Below are positions 1 through 11,692 of a DNA stretch of 64,000 bases, in pieces. Under the pieces are notes generated by a model. It ran no database searches. It was not told where the DNA came from and saw only the letters and a program-made list of their open reading frames with translations. The first letter of the stretch is position 1. Every line of letters starts with the position of its first letter. Made by a program: the position numbers and the translations under genes. This DNA is from Lineus longissimus (taxonomy: Eukaryota; Nemertea; Pilidiophora; Heteronemertea; Lineidae): contig NC_088325.1 in NCBI RefSeq assembly GCF_910592395.1, positions 7,719,501-7,783,500 of the forward strand. Direction: 5' to 3'.

Positions 1-1196
1 TTGGGCAAGAACATCACCCTGGAGCACTCCGGTCGTGACACCAAAGGTTTCCGAGATGCCACCATTGACTGTTACAGCGCTTTTGGAGTCTGTGTACAGG
101 ACCTTTATGACGTCCACTATCTACTTCGGGATTTCATAGCTGCGCAGGATGGCAAACATTGCAGTCCTGTTGATGGAGTCAAAGGCCTTCCTAAAGTCAA
201 TGAAAGTGACATTCAGTGGGAGTTGTTGGTCCTGGAAGCCCTCCATAATCCTTCGTAGGGTATGTGTCTGCTGGATACAGCTTCTTCCCCTCCGGTAGCA
301 AGCCTGGTTATCTCTCAGGAGTGGATCGACTTGATCACGGATTCTATTGAAAAGAATCTTGTTGTAGACCTTGGCAGCGATGGACATGAGACTGATTCCC
401 CTGTAGTTGGTCATCATGGATAGGTTTCCCTTCTTGGGCAGAGGAACGATGATGTTTGTAGTCCACTGTTTGGGGGGCCTGCAGAGTTGTGTACACCTCG
501 ACACAGAACTTGTGGATGACTTCAGCCATTGGGGCTCCACCTCCTTGGAGAGCTTCTGCGGTTATGGCACAATCCAGACCTGCGGCACGGTTCTTTTTCA
601 TCGCGGCAATGGCTTTCTCTGTCTCCCTCCGTGTTGGTGGGTCGGTGCATATTGGTAGGTCTTCATCAGCTGGGGGTGGGAGATTGTCTGATGTGTGTCC
701 TGTGCTGTTGTTAAGCTGAAGTGCTTTCCCCATTCTTCAAGGAGCTCGTGGTCGTTTGATGGCTGTGTTCCATCAAGTTTCTTGACCTTGGTGGCCGAGT
801 TCTGATTTTTCCCAGAGAGGGCATGGATCAACTTCCAGGTTGTACTATACTGGCCTCTCTTGTTTGCCTCCTCCAGCTCCTCTAGCTGCTTGTCCAAGGA
901 TCTGGACTCATCAGCCTGGTAGGACGCATTCAGCTTGTCGTTAAGGAATCGCCAGGTGGCTCTGGCCTGCCGGGACTTAGATAGCATGTACCTCCTCTTG
1001 GCTTCATCTCTTTCTTGCTTCAGGTCGATGGTTTCACTTGATACCCAGCATGGCAGGTTGGTCTTCTTGCGTTTACCTACTACGCTTGTTGCGATGTCGT
1101 TTACAGCATTTTCGAACCCTTAATACCGCTCGCTGATGGGTAATGATGGGCTGATGCACTGCAGAGCTTCAAATCTGTTCGAGAGCTCAACCTGGA
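1..1196 (-). pseudogene. LINE reverse transcriptase fragment, RTE/Jockey-like, broken
   Basis: Read on the minus strand, this is the linker between endonuclease and RT followed by the first half of the RT domain. Near 1190 a motif FQVELSNRFEAL, typical of such linkers, is visible. It is followed by KRRYMLSKSRQARATW around 1000, then NYRGISLMSIAAKVYNKIL and DFRKAFDSIN, the RT fingers and the first catalytic aspartate region. Near the window edge comes TTGVLQGDVLA. The reading frame changes at least twice (about 700 and 530), and in-frame stops occur near 1128 and 138, so it is dead. The catalytic YADD box would lie left of the window. The 5' end abuts the C-terminal part of a different LINE at about 1196. 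Clade assignment is by motif resemblance only. Confidence 0.75.
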
Positions 1197-2339
1197 ATTG
1201 TTGACCAGAGACACCCAAGCACAGAAAACATCCTTCCAGAAGGGGTTAAGTTTGGATAAAAACGAGGGGTTGTTATCATTACTATACCAGATAAAGTGTC
1301 CACCATAATCCTCTAGAGTGGACACCAGTAAAGTATTCCAGGGGGTAACCTTGTCAAGCTTAATCAGCCGTTTGATCCAAGACAATTTAAGTGATTGACA
1401 AAAGAGAGTAACATTTGGAACATTGAAACCACCATTTTTATAGCTATTAAACATTGTTGTACGTTTGATTTTGTCTCTCTTGTTTGCCCAGACGAATTCA
1501 AAAATTCGCTTTTGGAGAGCGTCAAGAATATGTCTTGGTGGGTTAGGTAGAGCCATGAAAAGGTGTACCAGTTTAGACAAAGCAAGGGATTTGACAATGA
1601 CGATGCGACCAAATACTGTCAAGTTCCTAGCCGTCCAGGCATTTAAGGTAGCCTGGAAGTCTTTAAGCTTTGTGCGATAATTCGTTTCCGTGTAATCATT
1701 GCTATCCAGGTCGAATTTGATCCCCAAGCTTCTAAATGAGCCACGTGTTTGCCATTGAAGAGGCAAATCCGGACGGTAGATAACATCATCATTCGATCCT
1801 ATTCGAACCACAACTGTTTTATCATAATTAAGATGCAGACCTGAGCAGTCTGCAAATGCCTCTAAAATATGGAGGACAGTGCAGAAAGTCTTTTGATCGT
1901 TTTCAAGGAATAAATCAGTGTCATCCGCATATTGACTGATGAGAAATTCAGAACTGTCAATATTGATACCTTTAACATCCGAGTGTTCGACGAGGGCAGC
2001 TGTCAGCAACTGTGTTGCCAAAATGAATAGGTAAGCGGACAAGGGGTCCCCTTGTCGCACCCCTCTTTGTACTCGGAAACTGGCTGACAGAAATCCGTTT
2101 TGAATTATCCGACTCTCACTGTTAGTATATAATATTGTTATCCACTTTTTAAAGGTATCACCAAAGTTAAATAATCGAGGACTTTGTCAAGGAAAGAATG
2201 ACTTAGAGTATCAAAAGCCTTTTGAAAATCGAGCAAAAGAATTAAACCTGCCGCGTTTCGCTTGTCTAGTTCCTGAATTATATCATACATGAGTCTTGTA
2301 CATTCACCATTATATCGACCTTTCATAAAGCCTTTTATA
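1197..2339 (-). pseudogene. Tx1/L1-like ORF2, 3' half: RT palm and C-terminal region
   Basis: Continuation of the ORF2 whose 5' half lies at 9758-11089. It begins KGFMKGRYNGECTRLMYDI. The first palm motif LLLDFQKAFDTLSHSFL follows, then GVRQGDPLSAYLFILA and the catalytic YADDTDLFL near 1930. A long post-RT region contains LGIKFDL and NGGFNVPN. One frameshift lies near 2150, between LDYL and the segment encoding KKWITILYTNSESRIIQNG. From 2060 to about 1197 the frame is open. Beyond about 1197 the frame reads into unrelated DNA, so the extreme C-terminus is missing. The catalytic residues are preserved, but the gene is split and frameshifted and cannot give an intact polymerase. Confidence 0.8.
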
Positions 2340-2659
2340 TGTATGTTTATTCGTACTAAGGGTACAGAAATATTGTGCAAGTGCATGAACATTTTGTGCG
2401 GGTGCCAACAAAAGAACATCACCGAAATCTCGACATAATTTTTAACTTATGGACAAAACAATAAAAGTATTCAGACACTTACATTGTACACAAAAAATAT
2501 AGAAGTGTTTTGATCTCAGCACACGACAAAAAGTTGCTCCCCTGATCCCTTAATTCTAACAGTTCCCTGATTTGAAATCCCACCCTCGTTTGACCTGGCA
2601 ATTTATAAACATCATGTATCATATGTCCTACAAGTGGCAAATTGTACCTATTCCAACTA
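2340..2659 (-). pseudogene. C-terminal tail of I/Nimb-like ORF2 plus 3' UTR
   Basis: Minus-strand continuation of the RT frame on the far side of the pogo-type MITE. If the MITE and one copy of its TA duplication are ignored, the frame that ends THKY at 3680 continues directly into this segment and stays open past VGFQIRELLELRDQG. This supports an insertion into a once continuous ORF. The rest, down to the junction with the Tx1-like LINE near 2340, is AT-rich with no further coding signal and is read as 3' UTR. Confidence 0.55.
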
Positions 2660-3677
2660 CAGTGGAACCCCGGTCGGCGACCACCTCAGTAACGCGACCA
2701 CCCCGCGAACACGACCAAAATTCTCCGGTCCCGAATGGTTTTCTCTCTAATTCTCATTAACTGGCCCTCGCTAACACGACCACCCCGGTACCCAGACCGC
2801 GACCACCAGCTTGGTCGGTCCCAAACTGCAAATTAACCCCGCTAACGCGACCATGAGGCCTAATTGCCGTAATCAACCATGACCGCATCGTATCAATTGG
2901 CACCTTCTCGCAAATCCGTGTTGATAGTTAGCACCTCGAACACAATGACCATGGGAATCCATATGAAAATAAATGATGTGTAAGTGAGTTTGATCAAATG
3001 TAAGCGCAAATAAAATGAAGAATAAACTTTCTTTTCGACTCACGGTTTGTTTTTCATCATTTAGTATTAAATGATGTCAAGAGGCATGCACACGTAGTTT
3101 TTAGGACAAATAAATTATGTTGATTAGTAAGAGTACCGATACTCAAAGTAAAGAATGCTTACTACGTCGTAATATTGATAAAATACGTTTTTAAAAAGAT
3201 GATTTAATCAGTACCAGTTCAAATTGGCTGAAGTTAAAGCAGGAAGACATCAGGAATAATTCTCAACATCTTCTCACATCACCTCTCTCAATGTTAGCGG
3301 GAATATTAGCTTGACATCAAGAAGGGCAGCTGCCGATGGTGTGAATGACATGCTTGCTCTAATTAGCATGCTCAAGTTTTAATGTAATGTTTGGTCTAAT
3401 TAGCTCTCGTCAGTTTATTTACTCATTTACATAAGTTGTAAATTAAACGCAAAACACTCAAGAAAATGATTTTTTATTCGTGATATACACACAAATTATC
3501 GAATCACCCGGTGGCGTAGTCATTAATGCATGTCAATGTACACACAGCATATCTGCTAGGACGATGTTTTGGCGGGAAAACCTACTTATGATTCTTAAAT
3601 TCACTAACGCGACCACCCCGGTAACACGACCACTTCGGCTTAGTCCCTTGGGAGGTCGTGTTACCGGGGTTCCACTG
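2660..3677. mobile_element. pogo/Tigger-type MITE with TA target duplication
   Basis: A 1,018-bp non-autonomous DNA transposon. The ends are inverted repeats beginning CAGTGGAACCCCGG, the typical start of pogo/Tigger termini, and both ends are flanked by TA (2658-2659 and 3678-3679). Inside the termini the motif AACGCGACCACCCCG and close variants recur in both orientations (about 2690-2860 and 3600-3660), as often seen in Tigger-derived MITEs. The interior is AT-rich and has no transposase frame. It sits inside the RT frame of the I/Nimb-like LINE and is therefore younger than that insertion. Confidence 0.85.
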
Positions 3678-5506
3678 TATATTTATGGGTAGTGAAGGTA
3701 AAAGTTTTCCCTAGTGGTGAACTGCTACCTGCAACTATTAACTGAAAACATTTCCGAGTGTACATGCATGCAACACACATGCCATATACAAATTTCACCA
3801 TTCTCTTTTCCAATTGATTTTGAATAGAGCAATCTTGAATAATATCTGATAGTAACTCATTATGAGTACGGTAAGAGAGACACAATACCTGTCTGATGCA
3901 TTTACGCCATGCGATGTAAAGATCTTCCATATAAGGTTTTGACATATCTAATAGTTGGTAGCCATATAGGGACATACATAAGGTTTTAAATAGTCTATAT
4001 CTTGTGCTGTAGTTGGCAAATCTAAACTGAGACATTAAAATGTTCGTGCGTTTATAAAGATCATTTATACATAGTTGTATCCGCCTACGTCGTACGTCAT
4101 GACCCAGAAGTATCCCTAAATGAATTTCCTCTTGGGATACTCTGATTGCATTACCTTGAAAAACCACCTCAGGCGGAGGGTCATTACACCCAAATACAAG
4201 AAATTTGCTTTTCAACGCGTTGAACGACATCATATACTCAAGCGAGAACTCACTAGCAACCTTCAGCATTTTCCTAAGCCCGAATAATGACGGTGCTAAA
4301 ATAATGACATCATCTACGTAGGCAAAGGCGCCCAAGAACATGTTTCCAATATGGCAGCCTACCCCAGATTTACCCAATTTATCTAAAAGTTCGTCAAGAT
4401 ATATACCAAACAATACTGGTGATAAGACACCTTCTTGTTTCACACCATTCCTAACTGTGAATTCCACTGATAAAACCTCACCCCATTGTACTTGCATGAT
4501 CTGATTTGTATATAAGTTGGCCAGAAGTCGTGCAATTAAAGGGCACAGGCCTTTCTTCATCAATACCCTGAATAATTTAATAAAATGAACACAATCAAAG
4601 GCCCGACTTGCATCAAGCATAACACAGTAGACTGCGGTTTTGCAGCTATTATAATATTCTATAACCTCATTCACAACAGTGCTGCATGTAGCAGTTGACA
4701 TCCCAGCCTTAAAACCAAACTGGGAGTCAGATGTAGATAAAACAGAATCGTACTTCTTTAATAGGATGTTATCAAGAACCTTGCCAATAATGCTGCTCAG
4801 AGAAATACCTCTGTAATTCTCTGATGAACATAAAGACTTCCTGTTATTTTTAGGTATTGGTATTACCTTAGACCTTGTAAAGTTAGTAGGACAGTAACCA
4901 TGTGAGATCATCGAATTAAGCAGAAACGATATATATGTATAAAGTTGATAAAATGATCAGATCTAATGTCTGAAATACTGTCTTTCTTTCCTGCTTTTAG
5001 CTGTTTCACCCCCTTAATAACTTCCTGCACATTAACTCGATGATCATTTTGGCATTGACCAACACAGCAATTTAGTAAAATACTATCATTTAGACTCCTT
5101 TTCAACTCATGCATTTCATCTACTTCATACGAGTTGTATAACCTTCTCAATTTATTTGCAAAAACTTGACATATCGCCTCACTCCCCTCAACACCGTCCA
5201 TAGTATTAGGTGTCACACGACCTGTACCTTTTATTTTCTTCACATCTGTCCAGAATTCCTTACTACTCTTACCCCCAGCTGAGTTTGTTAATTTTTCTGC
5301 AGCTACCTTATCTTGATTCTTTTTTACCCGTTTTACCGCTAAATAATATTGTGCCCTAGTGTGGCGACGTATGTCTGCGACGTAACCATTTCTTGGTCTC
5401 CCATTTTCTTTCCATAACTCATGCCAAAACGAAGCCCGTCTCTTTTGCTCACTGACTTCTTCGTCCCAACCTGCTCTACCGCGAAAGGTACTCTTGTTGG
5501 CTCACC
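3678..5506 (-). pseudogene. I/Nimb-like LINE ORF2: linker, reverse transcriptase, C-terminal region
   Basis: Read leftwards. A linker with WKENGRPRNGYVADIRR and GKSSKEFWTDVKKIKG (5480-5240) precedes a segment ending SDHFINF near 4950. The RT frame runs from 4911 with SENYRGISLSSIIGKVLDN, VMLDASRAFDCVHF (palm A), RNGVKQEGVLSPVLFGIYL and AFAYVDDVIILAPS near 4310. In the last, the YADD box reads YVDD. The RT frame itself is open for more than 1.2 kb until it runs into the pogo terminus at 3677. Frame changes lie near 4920 and in the linker around 5300. A normal element has a single ORF2, so this copy is degenerate though recognisable. It is separated from its endonuclease by the repeat at 5507-6957. 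Confidence 0.8.
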
Positions 5507-6957
5507 GTAGGGGAGTCTATACAATACCGCAGTGTCCGTCGTCCGTCGTCGTCTGTCGTCGTCGTCCGTCGTCCGTCGTCCGTCGTCGTCGTATCCTGTT
5601 TCAAAAACAGTGGCACGTTTCTTAACCGCTAAGCCTATGAACTTGTAACTTTGTACACAGGACTCCCTTGGTCAGATGACCTGTGACACTAAATTTCGGT
5701 CCGATCTGATTCTTAATTTGGCCACCAGGGGGCCGAATGTAGATATCTAAAAAGTGTGATATCTCGCTTATTAATGACTTGTTTGGAATGAAATTTTTGT
5801 GGTAGGTACTCATAGCAAGGATACATCATATATCGTACGGGTTTTTAATTTGACCTACTTTTCAAGGTCACAGAGGTCAAATGGGGTAAATTGGCCGTTA
5901 GAGTGTAAACTATGGCACGTTTCTTAACCACTAAAGCTATGAACTTGAAACTTGGTACATATAACCCCCTATATCACATAGCCTCTGGTGCTGAATTTCA
6001 GTTTGATCTGATTCTTGATTTGGCCACCAGGGGGCCAAAAGTGGATATCTAAAAAGTGTGATATCTCGCTTATAAGTGACTTGTTTTCGATAAAATTTTT
6101 ATGGTAGGTACTCTTAGGAAGAATACATCACATGTCTTTCATTTGACCTTTCATGAATTTCAATTTGACCTACTTTTTAAGGTCACAGAGGTCATATGGC
6201 GTAAATTGGCCGTTAGAGTGTAAACTATGGCACGTTTCTTAACCAGTAAAGCTATGAACTTAAAAATTGGTGCATATAACCCCCTACATCAGATAACCTT
6301 TGATGCCGAATTTTGGCCTGATCTGATTCTTTATTCGGCCACCAGGGGGCCATAATGGAAAAAGGAAGAAGTGCAATATCTTGCTTATTTGAGTGAATTG
6401 TTTTCGATTTGTTTTATGGCAGGGACTTCTAGCAAGGATACACCACATGTCCTACGATTTTTGGATTTGACCTCCTTTTCTAGGTCACAGAGGTCAAATG
6501 GCGTAAATTGGCCATAAGAGTGTAACTATGGCACGTTTCTTAACTGCTGAAGCTATGAACTTGAAAGTTGGTACATGTAACCCCCTACATTAGATAATCT
6601 CTGACACCGAATTTTGGCCTGATCTGATTCTTGATTTGGCCACCAGGGGGTCAAAACTGAAAAAGTAGGACGTGCAATATCTCGCTTATTAATGACTTTT
6701 TTTCGATGAATTTTTTATTGCAGGGACTCTTAGCAATCACACGATATTGATCTTGTTGATGTCATAGACAATTATTGGTTGGATCATAAACTTATATATA
6801 CTGCCCTGTCTTATTACTTGACATCAATACACATCTAAAAAAAGTCTTCATGCCTGATTGTGTTCACCATATTCACCTCTAAACTAAGCATGATCCTGCC
6901 TACTAAAAGATGTATACGGTGAGCACAATGGCCCCTGGCCGTTTCATTACTATAAGG
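5507..6957 (+). repeat. Unclassified interspersed repeat with internal ~300-bp tandem units
   Basis: Begins GGCTCACCGTAGGGGAGTC followed by a (GTC)n-rich stretch (5535-5590). It ends GGTGAGCACAATGGCCCCTG then GCCGTTTCATTA. The short terminal motif GCTCACC/GGTGAGC is inverted. The interior has at least four diverged tandem copies of a unit of about 300 bp. Each contains GGCACGTTTCTTAACC (near 5610, 5912, 6230 and 6528), GGCCACCAGGGGGCC and AAGGTCACAGAGGTCA. Related copies lie at 44570-45297 and 49760-50776. No protein frame is evident. It interrupts the I/Nimb-like ORF2 in the endonuclease-RT linker. The mechanism of mobility is unknown. Confidence 0.7.
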
Positions 6958-7945
6958 TATAGTTTCATCACCTGCCCTTACACATGCCGATATTATATCA
7001 TCGTGGAATTTTTCTATATCCCCAGTGTGGTTCGTACACGAGTAATTATTACACCTAAGTGCCTGAAAAGGAACATTTATATCGCCTAATTTGGCTGTTA
7101 ATACTTCCTGATACCTCACAATATCGTCTTGAGCGACACTGTCCCATAACTGGGTTTTTACCGGCTTTCTATCATTGGTATCGGACTTTTTACCAGTTTG
7201 ATTATTTACTTCAACAGCCAGTTGTAAACTAGAGTGGTCAGAGAGGTTGTCTGCTTTGTGCAGGGCACTATATTTTTTGATTCTATTGAAAACACTCTCC
7301 GATACCAGAAAATGATCGATCAGTGATCTGTCACCTGTTATTTTGCTCTCATATGTATAGTCTACGTCACAGGTAGTGTGCGACTTTCCGCAAACCAAAC
7401 CCTCATCATCCATAAATTTTAGGAGAGCTCGTGTGTGGGCTGACTCAGCTCTACTGAAATCAGTGTTCCAGTCACCACCAATTATAATATCCGGGGTATT
7501 TGCAGCGGCAAGTATCGCTGAGATTTCTTCCAGAACACCGTTAAATTCTATAAGGTTCTGGTGGCCTCCCGAATCGGTCGGCATGTACACATTTAACAAT
7601 ATAACTTTGTTTTCTAATTTTAAACTTAACCTCAATAGCACATACACGTTTCGAAACCCATTGTACAGGTGTAACAACCGCGTCCATGCTTTGGTCCCAA
7701 GCAATCGCCACGCCTCCGTGCGGCCGGCCAACCAGCAATTGATCAATGTTCATACCAGTAACACCATGAATGTTCATATTCATACCCAATTCACCTCTAA
7801 GTTTTTGTAATTGTTCTTCAAACTGCCAATGTTCTTGCAGTAATAAAAAGTCAGTGCATGCGTTCAGTTCACACATGTGTTCAACTCGCCCTTATCCGAG
7901 TCCATTGCTATTGTACGACGTAAAGTTCAGCAGGCCCATAATCAT
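6958..7945 (-). pseudogene. I/Nimb-like LINE ORF2: endonuclease domain
   Basis: Apurinic-endonuclease-like domain that nicks the target for target-primed reverse transcription. Near 7939 the minus strand reads MGLLNFTSYNSNGLG, the usual N-terminal strand of such domains. A stop follows directly, so the start is broken. Then come FLLLQEHW (catalytic glutamate region, about 7840), a frameshift near 7640, NVYMPTDSGG, IIIGGDWNTDF (about 7480), LIDHFLVS and LSDHSSLQL (about 7240), which match the conserved D-x-N, DH and SDH boxes. The frame continues to DETIPYSN at about 6960, where the repeat at 5507-6957 begins. All catalytic motifs are visible, but the frame is broken twice. Confidence 0.8.
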
Positions 7946-8013
7946 ACAACTAACAAGAAAGAGTTGGGTAATGGCGTTTGTTCTATTAACACTACACTTT
8001 GAAAACAAATATA

Positions 8014-9441
8014 TCATGATTTGTCCTCGGTGTTTTCATCCTCCTTTTTGGGAGGGACATTGTACTTTCTCACACGTACGCCTTCAGGCCACAGTGCATC
8101 GTCAAATAATCTGCCGAACTCGGACTTCGCTACAGTTAGTCGGAAAGATCTAAACTTAGCATTGGCATGCGACGCGAGTTGTAATCCCCTGATTTCAATC
8201 TTGTTAACGGCGAGATGTTTCCTAAGGTCCTCCTTCTCGGTGGAGGGGTCAAGCCGAAAAATAAACAAGTCCCTGTTGGGTTCAGAAGCACCTTTGAAAC
8301 CACAATTCACAGCTGATATGCCTGTGATCACCTTCTGTCGCGATTTCTCTCTCCTTTTTAACTTTTTCTGTTCATAACTGGATACTCGATATTCCCCTTC
8401 AGAATCATCCGCACTCGTTTCGCTCAGGGATCGGCAACTTCCCCTCAATCTTAACACGTTTTGGGGCATAGGCGGATTAGTGCGCCCTTGGCCACGCGCA
8501 CCTCTAGAACCCCGCCCCCGACTCGTCCGTCTGGATTTCGAACTATATATACTGTTAAAAGTCATCTGGCCAGTGACTCCGCTTTCGGTATTACGTGTAG
8601 TCCGGGTATCACCCCATATCGATTCACACTGAGTCGACTCAACGGTCGGCCCAGTAGGCCTACACATCGCATCACTCTCGTCATCGTCAGTGACAGTACC
8701 TTTATGCTTTAATGTTTCTGCATATGATTTGACGTGTGGTTTGTTATCAGCATTTGCTTTTAACTCTCTCGTATCATATGAACACTTTTCTACCATCTCT
8801 TGCATCTTACTCATTTTGTGTTCCAAACTATATAATCTATCAGCAAACGATATATTGTTCAGTTCCTCAGGAGGAGATCGTGGAATCTCCGCAAGCCTAG
8901 TTGCCGAAATCACGATTCTCGGCATTTTGTTCAGTTTGTCAAGCTTTCTCAGTGCGGCAATGATATCACTAGTATTCGCCTCCTCCTCTGGCCTCACAGA
9001 AGATGACTTGCGCACTTGCAAGTCACCAATTACATCGCACAGACTAGGTTTCGCTCCCCATAACTTATTCTTTGCAACACGAATCTGACTAACAGAGTAA
9101 TAACCAACCACTGCTTTCCGTACATTATCATTCGTACCCGTTTGTTGTCCAAATACAATGTATGCCAATACAGGATCATCAATGAATGGTAGGCCAGCAT
9201 CTTCCTCCTGTTGGGCGGTATCTAGTTGTTTCTTCGGCGACACTGCATCGTTCTCGGTGAGTTCTGATTCCCCCGATTCGACGTGCTTGTCAACATGATC
9301 TCCCTCTCTTCGTGTCATTTTCAGGTCAGGACTTCCTAATCCCTCCTGTGGGGAACGCTGATTTCCTTTACACTTTTCACCAGCTTGTCTAGGTGTTTCT
9401 GTGGTCCCGGAAAAGTGATCGGTTATTGTTTTTGAAGCCAT
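8014..9441 (-). CDS. I/Nimb-like LINE ORF1 protein, intact 475-residue frame
   Basis: Uninterrupted frame of 475 residues starting MASKTITDHFSG. ORF1 proteins of these LINEs bind the element RNA and act as chaperones. The N-terminal 200 residues are charged. A predicted coiled-coil-like segment (DRLYSLEHKMSKMQEMVEKC) lies near residues 210-230. An arginine/glycine-rich basic stretch (SRRTSRGRGSRGARGQGR) lies near 305-325. The C-terminal part has the conserved block PNRDLFIFRLDPST, then HANAKFRSFRLTV and LWPEGVRVRKY. This C-terminal block is what I recognise as typical of ORF1 in such elements. ORF2 starts about 70 bases downstream. It is the best preserved part of this LINE, although ORF2 is dead. 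Confidence 0.75.
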   Translation of the reverse strand: MASKTITDHFSGTTETPRQAGEKCKGNQRSPQEGLGSPDLKMTRREGDHVDKHVESGESELTENDAVSPKKQLDTAQQEEDAGLPFIDDPVLAYIVFGQQTGTNDNVRKAVVGYYSVSQIRVAKNKLWGAKPSLCDVIGDLQVRKSSSVRPEEEANTSDIIAALRKLDKLNKMPRIVISATRLAEIPRSPPEELNNISFADRLYSLEHKMSKMQEMVEKCSYDTRELKANADNKPHVKSYAETLKHKGTVTDDDESDAMCRPTGPTVESTQCESIWGDTRTTRNTESGVTGQMTFNSIYSSKSRRTSRGRGSRGARGQGRTNPPMPQNVLRLRGSCRSLSETSADDSEGEYRVSSYEQKKLKRREKSRQKVITGISAVNCGFKGASEPNRDLFIFRLDPSTEKEDLRKHLAVNKIEIRGLQLASHANAKFRSFRLTVAKSEFGRLFDDALWPEGVRVRKYNVPPKKEDENTEDKS

Positions 9442-9757
9442 TAGAGCGGAACGGAATTCCGGCTATATATGGTGACTACTGTTCTTTTCGGATCACATAC
9501 ACACACGCATACATATACAATGTACATGTACATGTATATAAGTCCAGTTCACACTCAGGGAAAAAACTTCCCTCGCTATTTCTCCAAAGAAGTAGGAATG
9601 GAACCTCCTTCAAAAGATTACCACATTTTCTATAATGTACGACGTATGTCTCCTCCTCATCCAGTCAATAGGAGACAAGGCGTTTCCACGATAAACCACT
9701 TTTTATCAGAGCAGGCTAATCGAAACAACCGCCGTGGCAGCCATCTTGGTAATCTTT

Positions 9758-11089
9758 TTGATGCAGAGATATTAATTTGTCTAAATGAAGTTTCATTCTA
9801 TTCGCCATGACTCCAGATAAAAGTTTGTAGTCCACATTCAGAAGCGAGATAGGGCGCCAGTTCTTTAGGTAATCTTTAGATTTCCCTGGTTTGGGAATGC
9901 AAGTTATCACACCTTGTCGTTGTGTTATGGAGAGTGAATTGTTGTCTAATGCCGCATCAAAAGATCTGACTAAAAATGGGTTAATGTCCGTCCAAACAAA
10001 AAAAAATTATAAAACTCAACTGTAAAACCGGATGATCCTGGACTCTTTCCGTTTTTCATATTTTTCAACACCTCTAAACATTCCGCACTAGTTACATCAC
10101 CTTCACATTGTTCCTTTTCGTCATTGTTCAGTTTGATTAAAAAGTCGCTCTCCTTTGGAAAGAACATACTATCATACTCTGGTTTCGAAGTTACAGAATG
10201 GGCCCTATAGAGGTCAGCATAAAAGTTCTGTTGCTCGAGTAAAATGTTTTAATTACCAACTATTTCCGCACCATTCGAGTCAATGAGAAGATTCATTGTT
10301 TTTTCCCGATAATGTCGTTTTTCTAGATAACAGAAATATTTTGAATTCCGTTCGCCATGTAGATTGCATCTTGCCTTTGCGCGCAACATAGTGCCTTCCA
10401 CCTTCGGTTCTCTGAGTAGTTTTAAGTCATTTTGAACATGCTGAAGGCACTGATAATTGATTTCGTCAGGATTATCCGAAAGATGAGCAAAACATTGTTC
10501 AATTGTCTTATTGATATCGTTTTCTTTCTTGTCTAGTTCCTTCTTTTTCGCTGATAAGGTCGTTCTGCATTTCAGCTACAGCTTAATGAGCCTTGACATT
10601 GTTTTTTCCACTTATGTTGAGAGTATCTAGTTCATAGTCTTGGGCAACATTGAAATCGCCACCAATTATTAAGCTGCCTGAATGAAGGGTTTCTAGTTTA
10701 GATTGAACGGATTTAAAAAAGCTTGGGCAATCTTGGTTAGGGCCATAGACGCTCATAAGGTTAAAGGCTTCACCGCGAACTGTCAGACTTAAAATGAGAT
10801 ATCGCCCTTCAGGGTCAATGAATGTGTTGCTAATTTGAAAAGGGAAAGAATTTCGAAAAAGAATGGCCACACATCTACTATTGCTGGAGTAACTAGCAAA
10901 GTACACCTGGTAACCCCATTCGGCTCTGATATAGGTCTCAAGTTTAGAAGTAAAATGTGTTTCCTGTAACATACAGATGTCATATTCTTTCCTCTTTAAC
11001 CATGTAAAAATATCTCTACGCTTTTTACTATCCCCGAGACCGTTTGTATTCAAGCTACAAATACATAGCGAGTCTAAATGTGCGCTCAT
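9758..11089 (-). pseudogene. Tx1/L1-like ORF2, 5' half: endonuclease, linker and RT start
   Basis: The first 168 residues are open (11089-10583). They begin MSAHLDSLCICSLNTNGLGD and carry MLQETHF (catalytic glutamate), NLMSVYGPN and LIIGGDFNVAQD, all boxes of the LINE endonuclease. The frame then breaks. The linker is readable in pieces, including KYFCYLEKRHYREKTMN near 10330 and LKNMKNGKSPGSSGFTVEF near 10050. The RT begins ITCIPKPGKSKDYLKNWRP and SLLNVDYKLLS (9910-9830) and stops at LISLHQK near 9757, where the I/Nimb-like LINE was inserted. The remainder is at 1197-2339. Confidence 0.8.
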
Positions 11090-11692
11090 ATAGAGTTAGG
11101 TTGCTAGGTCCATGATATAGGCCGCCACGTGATACAAAAAATAGTCTATGTTCCATTTATGATAATAAGCCGCTCATTAGAAGAATGTTTTGGTAAAATG
11201 TTTGTAAAACTAAAACTACGTCACTAAGGTTAATATATGTATTAAACCACATGCATAATAATAGAATGTTCATCCGAAACAGTCACTGAGCAATTAGTAA
11301 GAATGGCTCATGGTAAAAAATTTTCATTGATGAGAAAACTCTGTGAGTGTGACCTCAAATGTGCCACTGTAGTAAGTAAGAAACCTGACTCCGGAAACCC
11401 GGGTCCGGAGGCCAGTCTTGACAGATAACTATTCCACTGTATTGATGCACAGTTCATCTAAAATAGACTGCATGGTAGAGGTGCAACAAGAGTTCACGAA
11501 GCAGACATGTTTATCCTTTAGTCACGGAATAAGGCTATACGTATAGATGCAACGATGAAAAATCCTTATAAGATCCGAAAGAGTCTGGCAAATGCTTACC
11601 ATTAATCAGCGGACCGAAACAATAATGATAAGTGCATAAAAATCCTTAATCCTCAAGTCAGTCGGGAGTATAATCATTTACATCAAATGCCT

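Larger units (their letters stand above)
2335..9757 (-). mobile_element. I/Nimb-like LINE, near full length, nested in the Tx1-like LINE
   Basis: Minus-strand non-LTR retrotransposon inserted into the Tx1/L1-like element between its RT motifs, with a probable CTTTT target duplication at the two edges. Order: 5' UTR 9757-9442, ORF1 9441-8014, ORF2 endonuclease from about 7945, linker and RT to about 2450, and a short 3' UTR to about 2335. Two later insertions interrupt it: an unclassified repeat (5507-6957) inside the endonuclease-RT linker, and a pogo-type MITE (2660-3677) in the C-terminal part of the RT frame. Without these it is about 4.95 kb, a normal length for such elements. The clade is inferred from ORF1 and RT motifs and could be a related I/Jockey/CR1-group lineage. 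Confidence 0.75.

Noticed and set aside
7376-8377. Plus-strand frames over the LINE
   Set aside because: They are antisense shadows of the endonuclease and ORF1 frames.
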